DNA of 14,446 bases from Smithella sp. Lineage in GTDB: Bacteria; Desulfobacterota; Syntrophia; Syntrophales; Smithellaceae. The stretch spans positions 1-14,446 of the forward strand of contig JAAZOZ010000145.1 in the NCBI GenBank assembly GCA_012797505.1. Direction: 5' to 3'. Position numbers and translations under genes: made by a program. A model generated the notes under the pieces. It was not told the DNA's origin. It ran no database searches and worked only from the letters and a program-made list of their open reading frames with translations. Within the stretch, counting starts at the first letter, position 1, and the number at the start of each line of letters is the position of its first letter. Below are positions 6,613 to 11,812 of this stretch, piece by piece.

Positions 6613-6642
6613 CGGGAGAGGCGGCGCAAACCGCCTCTCCCG
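6613..6642 (-). promoter_or_regulatory. Stable intercistronic hairpin after livK
   Basis: Perfect 12-bp GC-rich inverted repeat CGGGAGAGGCGG (6613-6624) / CCGCCTCTCCCG (6631-6642) with a six-base loop, starting 11 bases beyond the livK stop codon. There is no T-run on the downstream side in the minus direction, so it is not a full terminator. In binding-protein-dependent ABC operons, such structures commonly protect the upstream message and partly reduce downstream expression, so the periplasmic protein is made in excess. That role is inferred here. Confidence 0.8.
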
Positions 6643-6653
6643 GGCGTCTTGAA

Positions 6654-7841
6654 TTATTTCTTCTTCCAGGTCGCCAACTCGTTGGCGGTCCAGTTCTGCA
6701 ACAAAATGTAGGAAGAATTGGGGCCGCACTTCTGAATCATAATGGCGTCCGTTCCCTGATGCACCGCGGGCGTCCAGGTCACCGGAGGGCCGATTCCCTG
6801 AAAGTTTTTCATCGAGTTGAGCTGCTTCAGCACCGCCTCCGTGCTGAGGTTCCGGCCGGTTCTTTTGAGGGCTTCAACCAGCGGTTCCGCAAAGAGAATG
6901 CCCGCCATGTAGAAAGTGCCCCAGCGTTCTTCCGGGGCATACTTTTTGGCGGCTTCCCGGTATTTTTTCAGAAGCGGCGTATTGGCATCGGGAGGCTCGG
7001 CAAACGCTCCGGTGATCACCCCTTCCCAGAGTCCGCCGGTGATCTTGTTCATCAGCGCATAGTCGGAAAGCGTATTGGAAGACATCCACTGCGGCTTGAA
7101 GCCGACGGTTGCGGCCGTCTTGAGCGCGATCACGGCGGAGGTGGGATTGACCCACATGATGACCACATCGGCCCCGGATTTTTTCAGGCGCAGGATCTGA
7201 GAGGACAGATCTTTTTCGCCCGGTTCCGTGGAAACCTCTTCCACCAGCTGCATCTTGAGGGCTTTCATTCTGTCTTTGCATCCATCCAGACCGCTTTTGC
7301 CGTAGGCGTCATTCTGATAGAAAAAGGCGATTTTTTTGGCTTTCAGTTTCTCCGCCGCATATTTGGTCAGAATGCTGGCCTCGTCATCGTACAGGGGGTA
7401 AATCCCGAAAAGATAGGGCTGCACGGGGAAAACATACTCATTGATGGCCGTGGCCGGACCGACCCAGATCACGTTGTTGGCCGCCAGGTAATCCTTGACC
7501 GCCATGCCGGCCGCCGCGCTCCCCCCGCCGACAAAGGCAAAAATTCCCTCCCGTTCGACCAGCTCTTTGACCACGGCCTTGGTCTGGGCGGGATTATACT
7601 GATCGTCACGGATGAAGTATTTGATCTTGCGTCCATGAATGCCGCCTTCGTCGTTGATAATTTTAAACAGAATGTCGCTGCCCCGGGCAACCGAACCCCA
7701 GGGCGCGGCAGGTCCCGTTTGAGGCCCCCACTGCGCAATCCGGATTTCCTTGTCGTCAAATCCCGGTTTGCCCGCGCCGGCCGCAAACGGAATCATCAGG
7801 ACCGCGCATAAAATCATGACTGCAATCAGTGCCCTTTTCAT
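6654..7841 (-). CDS. livK: Periplasmic substrate-binding protein, LivK/Peripla_BP_6 family
   Basis: A 395-residue protein with a clear Sec signal peptide: MKR, a hydrophobic core (ALIAVMILCAVLMIPF) and a likely cleavage after Ala23 (A-G-A). The mature part begins KEIRIAQWGPQTGPAAPWG, the first beta strand and ligand loop of type-I periplasmic binding proteins. It continues with the family features GRKIKYFIRDDQYNPAQTKA and FVGGGSAAAGMAVKDYL, and KKIAFFYQNDAYGKSGLDG in the second lobe. It would capture solute in the periplasm and hand it to LivH/LivM. Ligands of this family include branched-chain amino acids, amides, and aromatic and aliphatic acids, and the adjacent acyl-CoA synthetase points to a carboxylic acid (inference). 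A strong ribosome site, AGGAGGG, lies just before the ATG at 7841. Confidence 0.92.
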   Translation of the reverse strand: MKRALIAVMILCAVLMIPFAAGAGKPGFDDKEIRIAQWGPQTGPAAPWGSVARGSDILFKIINDEGGIHGRKIKYFIRDDQYNPAQTKAVVKELVEREGIFAFVGGGSAAAGMAVKDYLAANNVIWVGPATAINEYVFPVQPYLFGIYPLYDDEASILTKYAAEKLKAKKIAFFYQNDAYGKSGLDGCKDRMKALKMQLVEEVSTEPGEKDLSSQILRLKKSGADVVIMWVNPTSAVIALKTAATVGFKPQWMSSNTLSDYALMNKITGGLWEGVITGAFAEPPDANTPLLKKYREAAKKYAPEERWGTFYMAGILFAEPLVEALKRTGRNLSTEAVLKQLNSMKNFQGIGPPVTWTPAVHQGTDAIMIQKCGPNSSYILLQNWTANELATWKKK

Positions 7842-7905
7842 AATCCCTCCTTTTGTTCATCGTATGGTGTGTTGATTGTGCTCTTCCCTTCAAACCCTTT
7901 TGGTT

Positions 7906-8358
7906 TCATCCCTTGTACCAGCTTCCTTTTTCCTTCAGAAAAGTGAAGCTGTAATTAAAAACATTATTCCTGCCCGAATTGACAAAGGTCATTTCCACTT
8001 CCACCTGAACAAATTTATCCACATCAGGATAGGCGCTGCGATTGTCGTTATCCCGCAGGCGATAGATGTCGACAATCTTATAGGCATCGATCTTCACGGG
8101 CGGGTAACCGGCTACATCCTTTAAAAACGAATCGTAGGTGTGCGCCTGCCGGTAAGCGGACGAAGGGGCCAATAACGCGTATGCCTGTTTCAGATTCCCT
8201 TCTTTTTCCGCCTTGAAGTACAGATGAGCGGTCCTTTCAATCGCTCCTTTTTCCAACAGCAGCTGCACACGGTTGCGGGGAGCATCCCAGATCAGCAGCC
8301 CGGCGATCAGCGCCGCCGCGCAGGCGCAAAGGATGATGGATATTTTTTTCCCGCTCAT
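7906..8358 (-). CDS. Membrane-anchored protein of unknown function inside the liv operon
   Basis: A 150-residue protein that I do not recognise. Residues 5-24 are a hydrophobic segment after a short positive start (MSGKK), fitting an uncleaved anchor or signal peptide. No clear lipobox is seen. The remaining part (about 30-150) would lie outside the cytoplasmic membrane. Its pattern (AHLYFKAEKEGNLKQAYALL, a short loop, then KIDAYKIVDIYRL, VQVEVEMTFVNSG, and NYSFTFLKEKGSWYKG) looks like a cystatin/NTF2-like fold with one helix and a curved sheet, as in small lipoprotein-like domains with a C-terminal G-x-W. It lies between livH (59 bases upstream) and livK (64 bases downstream), with GGGAGC ahead of its ATG. 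Position suggests a part in transport or envelope quality control; this is a guess. Confidence 0.75.
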   Translation of the reverse strand: MSGKKISIILCACAAALIAGLLIWDAPRNRVQLLLEKGAIERTAHLYFKAEKEGNLKQAYALLAPSSAYRQAHTYDSFLKDVAGYPPVKIDAYKIVDIYRLRDNDNRSAYPDVDKFVQVEVEMTFVNSGRNNVFNYSFTFLKEKGSWYKG

Positions 8359-8417
8359 GAAAAGCTCCCGGATGCTTCAGCCGATCCCGGTCGATGGCGG
8401 GCGGCCTGCAAAACACG

Positions 8418-9290
8418 CTAGACTTTTTTCACATAATGCTTGGCGAACAGCCCGCTGGGCCGAACGGTAATAATCAGAATAATGACCACAAAGGCGACAA
8501 TCGGCTTCCACTCCGGCCAGACATAACCAAAAAAGTTCTCGATGATGCCCAGGATCAGGCCGCCGATGACAACGCCCGGAATGCTGGTGAGCCCTCCCAG
8601 AACAGCCGCGGCGAAGGCGCGCATGAAGGGCTCCATCATGAAATTGGGGTCCAGCACGGAACGGGCCGCGAAAAACATGGCCGCCAGCGCGCCGATGAGA
8701 GAGCTCATGCCCCAGGTGATGGAGAATACCCTTTCCACCTTGATGCCCATGATCTTGGCGGCGTTTTCATTCTGCTGCGTCGCCCGCATGGCAATGCCCA
8801 GTTTGGAATAACGGAAAAACAAAAACAGCAGCACCATGACCACCGCCGTCAGCACGAAAACACCGATGGTCCATTCGTTCAGGGCGAAACCCGGAAAAAT
8901 TTCGACATTCTTGTGAACGGAAAGAAGAAACGGAAAGTCCTTCTGCTCCGCGCCCCATTTCCAGCCGGCCAACCCCATCAGCAGCATCTCCGCGCCGAGG
9001 GTCAGAATCAGCAGGCCCAGAACGGTCGGTTCCTTGGCGGGCCGCAAAAAACAGATTTCGATGGCCATGCCCAGCAGGACGGCAAACAAAAGGGTTGCGG
9101 GAAAAGCAAGGTAGAAAGGCCAGCCGTAAGCGGTCATGATATGGTAGGCGACAAACGTGGCCATCATGCCCATTTCACCCTGCGCGAAGTTCACCACATC
9201 CGACGTCTTGTAGATAATGGCGACGGCGACGCCGAAAAGACCGTAGCAGGCTCCAATGGCCAGACCTTCAATCAGCAGCATCTCAAACAT
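8418..9290 (-). CDS. livH: ABC transporter permease LivH
   Basis: A 290-residue inner-membrane permease with about eight hydrophobic segments. Hallmarks: an N-terminal helix (MFEMLLIEGLAIGACYGLFG), the segment VVNFAQGEMGMM (about 32-43, the NFAxGE motif of LivH), the cytoplasmic coupling loop SKLGIAMRATQQNENAAKIM with MGI, and GGLTSIPGVVIGGLILGIIE near the end. I chose the ATG at 9290 over an upstream ATG at 9380. The former has AGGGAG seven bases before it and gives the usual N-terminus, while the 30 extra residues of the longer frame are hydrophilic and overlap livM. It forms the transmembrane pair with LivM. Confidence 0.93.
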   Translation of the reverse strand: MFEMLLIEGLAIGACYGLFGVAVAIIYKTSDVVNFAQGEMGMMATFVAYHIMTAYGWPFYLAFPATLLFAVLLGMAIEICFLRPAKEPTVLGLLILTLGAEMLLMGLAGWKWGAEQKDFPFLLSVHKNVEIFPGFALNEWTIGVFVLTAVVMVLLFLFFRYSKLGIAMRATQQNENAAKIMGIKVERVFSITWGMSSLIGALAAMFFAARSVLDPNFMMEPFMRAFAAAVLGGLTSIPGVVIGGLILGIIENFFGYVWPEWKPIVAFVVIILIITVRPSGLFAKHYVKKV

Positions 9291-9324
9291 GCCAAGACTC
9301 CCTTTTGGCCTTTTAAAACGGCCA
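9291..9324 (-). promoter_or_regulatory. Two competing hairpins at the livM-livH junction
   Basis: On the minus strand, TGGCC (9324-9320) can pair with GGCCA (9310-9306) across the livM stop codon. Alternatively, GCCAA (9309-9305) can pair with TTGGC (9295-9291), which places the livH ribosome site AAGGGAG in the nine-base loop directly before the ATG. Both use the same GGCCA bases, so they exclude each other. Stems are only 5 bp; function is unproven. Confidence 0.35.
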
Positions 9325-10383
9325 GGTCTTCCAATATTTTTTAATCCGGATCCAGATGCCGAACATTCCCAGCGGCTCAAAAATCACAATGGCGATCATG
9401 ATGAGCCCCAAAGCGATGCCGGAGAAGTTGGCCAGTCCAATCACGGTAAACCACTGCTTGGAGATGGCCACCAAGGCCCCGCCGATATAGGGCAGGTTTT
9501 CCACGTTTTTCAAAAGGTCGTACTGCAGATACGTAATCAGGACGGCGCCCATGATCGCCCCCAGTACGGAACCCAGACCGCCGACCACCACCATCACCAG
9601 GAAGATAATGGACAGAATCATATTAAAGGAAAAGGGATCGAAGAAGCTGACGACAAATCCGTAAAGGCCTCCCGCGATGCCGGCGTAAAAAGCGCTGACG
9701 GCAAAGGACATGGTTTTGAAAATCGTCAGGTTCACGCCCATGACCTCGGCAGCGATGTCGTCGTCGCGAATGGACATGAAGGCGCGCCCCACCCTTGTCT
9801 TCATAAGATTGCGCGCCCCGATGACGAGCAGGATCGCGATCACCAGGATGAGGTAGTAGATCTGCACGTCTCCCTTGAGCACCAGGCTCCAGGAGGAACC
9901 GGGAATTCCGAGGTCAAGAGGCGGCGCGGTGATGCCCATTCTGCCGCCGAAAACTTCCCATCGACCGATGATATGCATGATGGTAAGGCCGAAGCCCAGT
10001 GTGGCAATCGCCAGATAGGGCCCTTCGAGCCGCAGCGCCGGAAGACCGATGATAAAGCCCAGAAAAGCCGCGATCAGAGCAGCTATTATGATGGCGGGCA
10101 AAAAAGGAACATGCAAATGCATCATAATGATCGATGTGCCGTAGGCGCCCACCGCGAAAAAACCGGCATGTCCCAGGGATATCTGGCCGGTGTAACCCAC
10201 CAGAATATTCAGGCCCACCGCAAGGATGACGTTCACCAGGATAATGTTGATCAGATAGATGTTGTATGAAGGCATGTAGAGAGGCAGCGTAAAGAGGAAA
10301 AGCAGGAAAAGGATCGTCCAGACCAGGACGGTGCCGCTCTTGAAAAGCTCGATGTCTTCATAGTAATCGCGCTTCATGTCCAT
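9313..10383 (-). CDS. livM: ABC transporter permease LivM
   Basis: A 356-residue permease with eight to ten hydrophobic segments. The segment LNILVGYTGQISLGHAGFFA followed by VGAYG (about 55-79) is the LivM signature. A second conserved stretch, LPALRLEGPYLAIATLGFG, and the cytoplasmic loop TRVGRAFMSIRDDDIAAEVMGVN (EAA-like coupling motif) follow. The C-terminus is short and basic (IRIKKYWKTWPF). It is the first gene of the operon; the ATG at 10383 is preceded only by a weak GGTGA-type site, and a second in-frame ATG lies six bases on, so the exact start is uncertain by two codons. The leader from the predicted promoter is about 69 bases. It pairs with LivH in the membrane. Confidence 0.93.
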   Translation of the reverse strand: MDMKRDYYEDIELFKSGTVLVWTILFLLFLFTLPLYMPSYNIYLINIILVNVILAVGLNILVGYTGQISLGHAGFFAVGAYGTSIIMMHLHVPFLPAIIIAALIAAFLGFIIGLPALRLEGPYLAIATLGFGLTIMHIIGRWEVFGGRMGITAPPLDLGIPGSSWSLVLKGDVQIYYLILVIAILLVIGARNLMKTRVGRAFMSIRDDDIAAEVMGVNLTIFKTMSFAVSAFYAGIAGGLYGFVVSFFDPFSFNMILSIIFLVMVVVGGLGSVLGAIMGAVLITYLQYDLLKNVENLPYIGGALVAISKQWFTVIGLANFSGIALGLIMIAIVIFEPLGMFGIWIRIKKYWKTWPF

Positions 10384-10458
10384 AGGATCACCACGCCACT
10401 ACTGTAGCCAACTAGAGGGTTAGATGCATCTGCTTCATTTGACGTAAACCGGTGGCGA

Positions 10459-10487
10459 ATCATATAGAAACGAAATTTGTCTGTCAA
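10459..10487 (-). promoter_or_regulatory. Near-consensus sigma-70 promoter of the liv/acyl-CoA synthetase operon
   Basis: On the minus strand: TTGACA (10487-10482, perfect), exactly 17 bases, then TATGAT (10464-10459, five of six). Transcription would begin near 10452, about 69 bases before the livM start. Such a strong core promoter usually needs repression to be regulated, which makes the overlapping inverted repeat interesting. Confidence 0.85.
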
Positions 10488-10496
10488 GAAAATTTC
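10472..10496. promoter_or_regulatory. Candidate operator: inverted repeat across the liv -35 box
   Basis: GAAATTT (10472-10478) and AAATTTC (10490-10496) form a perfect 7-bp inverted repeat with an 11-base spacer that contains the -35 hexamer. The geometry (about 18 bases between arm centres) suits a dimeric repressor. The A/T-rich context raises the odds of chance, and no regulator gene is next to it in the window. Confidence 0.45.
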
Positions 10497-10720
10497 ATGA
10501 TCAAAGAGAATTATTCTAGAAACAAAAGAAAATTTAAGGCGATACCCGGCGGGACCGGAACAAGGCCCGTGTTTTTTTCTTTCCGGTGTGCTAGGATCAG
10601 ACGGCATTTTGATCAGGACGGACGGCATGAAAGACATCTTCTTGCACCCGCCCGGCAGGAGGAAAAACCGTTAATCACCGGTGGTCAAAGCGCGAGCATT
10701 TTGGAAAACGCGGAGGAACC

Positions 10721-11701
10721 ATGAAATATATCGATCACGGAAAAGGCGGGCCCGCCTCCTGCATGACCCTGCAGGATGGACCCGTGCCGCAGATCAAAGC
10801 CGGCGAAGTGCTGATTGAAGTCGACTTCGCGGGTGTTAACCGTCCGGATATCTACCAACGCATGGGGGCGTATCCACCGCCGCCCGACGCGTCGCCTGTG
10901 CTGGGCCTCGAAGTCTCGGGCCGAATCGCCGCCGTCGCGGACGATGTGGCCACATGGACGATCGGAGATTCGGTTTGCGCGCTTGTGCCCGGCGGCGGAT
11001 ATGCCGAATACTGCGCCGCGCCCGCTCTGCATTGCCTGCCGGTTCCACGGGGGCTTTCCCTGGCACAAGCGTCTGCGCTTCCGGAAAACTATTTCACCGT
11101 CTGGTCGAATGTCTTCGACCGCGGCGCGCTCACGCCCGGTGAAAATTTTCTGGTTCACGGCGGCGCGGGAGGCATCGGCTATACCGCCATTCAACTGGCC
11201 AAAGCCTTCGGCGCCTACGTCTTTACAACCGTGGCCGGCCCCGATCAAATCGAGGCGGTGAAAAAACTGGGGGCGGATGTTGCGCTGGATTACGCGACAC
11301 AGGACTGGGCCCGGGAAATCGAAAATCTGGTCGGCAGGCGGGGCATCGACTGCATCCTGGATTTCGTGGGCGGCGCCTACATTCAAAAGAATCTAAAGCT
11401 GCTGGCCAGAAACGGCCGGCTGGTACAGATTGCTTTCATGCAAGGCGCGAAAGTGGAGCTGGACTGCCTGCCGATTTTGACCCAAAACCTGACCTTCACC
11501 GGCTCGATGCTCCGTCCCCGCTCCCTCGAGGAAAAGGCCTCTATCGCCCGGGCCCTTTACAAAAACGTCTGGCCGCTCTTTGACGCGGGAAAGCTGCAGG
11601 TTTTGATCTCCGCCGTCTTTGAGCTTGCAGAAGCCGCGCAAGCCCACACGTTGATGGAATCGGCCGCTCATGTCGGCAAGATCGTCCTGAAAGTTCGCTG
11701 A
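10721..11701 (+). CDS. Zinc-independent MDR oxidoreductase, quinone oxidoreductase PIG3-like
   Basis: A 326-residue medium-chain dehydrogenase/reductase, the usual length of NAD(P)H:quinone oxidoreductases of the PIG3 type. The GroES-like N-terminal domain has AGVNRPDIYQRMGAYPPPP (38-56) and GLEVSGRI (62-69). The Rossmann domain has the nucleotide motif HGGAGGIG (146-153), followed by TAIQLAKAFGA. The zinc-binding cysteines of alcohol dehydrogenases are absent, so it is a zinc-free reductase. It would reduce a quinone or an activated double bond using NAD(P)H in the cytoplasm; the true substrate is unknown. The ATG at 10721 has GGAGG five bases upstream. It stands divergent from the liv operon and 111 bases before the kinase gene. 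Co-transcription with the kinase is possible but not shown. Confidence 0.9.
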   Translation: MKYIDHGKGGPASCMTLQDGPVPQIKAGEVLIEVDFAGVNRPDIYQRMGAYPPPPDASPVLGLEVSGRIAAVADDVATWTIGDSVCALVPGGGYAEYCAAPALHCLPVPRGLSLAQASALPENYFTVWSNVFDRGALTPGENFLVHGGAGGIGYTAIQLAKAFGAYVFTTVAGPDQIEAVKKLGADVALDYATQDWAREIENLVGRRGIDCILDFVGGAYIQKNLKLLARNGRLVQIAFMQGAKVELDCLPILTQNLTFTGSMLRPRSLEEKASIARALYKNVWPLFDAGKLQVLISAVFELAEAAQAHTLMESAAHVGKIVLKVR

Positions 11702-11812
11702 ACAAGGCTGCCGGCAACCATTTTGCGGCCTTTACACCAACCTTTTTTTCAGGTAATTGGGAATCGAGGCCCCGTATCAAAATTCTCTTCTTCGATCAGA
11801 GGGTGGCAACCA

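Larger units (their letters stand above)
10384..10720. other. Divergent intergenic region between livM and the quinone oxidoreductase
   Basis: This 337-base stretch holds no convincing gene. It contains the near-consensus minus-strand promoter (10459-10487), the inverted repeat across its -35, an odd palindrome AGAATTATTCT (10507-10517), and an A/T-rich patch about 10465-10535 unlike the GC-rich surroundings. On the plus side there is the GGAGG ribosome site of the 10721 gene. I could not find a convincing plus-strand promoter; TAGGAT near 10591 is a possible -10 with no good -35. Confidence 0.7.

Noticed and set aside
9288..9380. Longer livH start at 9380
   Set aside because: It would add 30 hydrophilic residues overlapping livM. 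The ATG at 9290 has a good ribosome site and the family's normal N-terminus.
9256..10269. Plus-strand open frame (337 codons) opposite livM
   Set aside because: It is the complement of a clear membrane permease; the extreme His/Asp/Gln content is the expected mirror of hydrophobic codons.
10507..10517. AGAATTATTCT palindrome as a PerR/Fur-type box
   Set aside because: It matches only the core of such boxes and lies in an A/T-rich patch upstream of the -35; too weak to call.
10626..10673. Short plus-strand frame (MKDIFLHPP...) as a leader peptide before the oxidoreductase
   Set aside because: It has no ribosome site, no regulatory codon pattern and no attenuator-like structure after it.
11731..11759. 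TTTACA-17-TAATTG as promoter of the kinase gene
   Set aside because: The -35 is good but the -10 matches the consensus at only about two positions.
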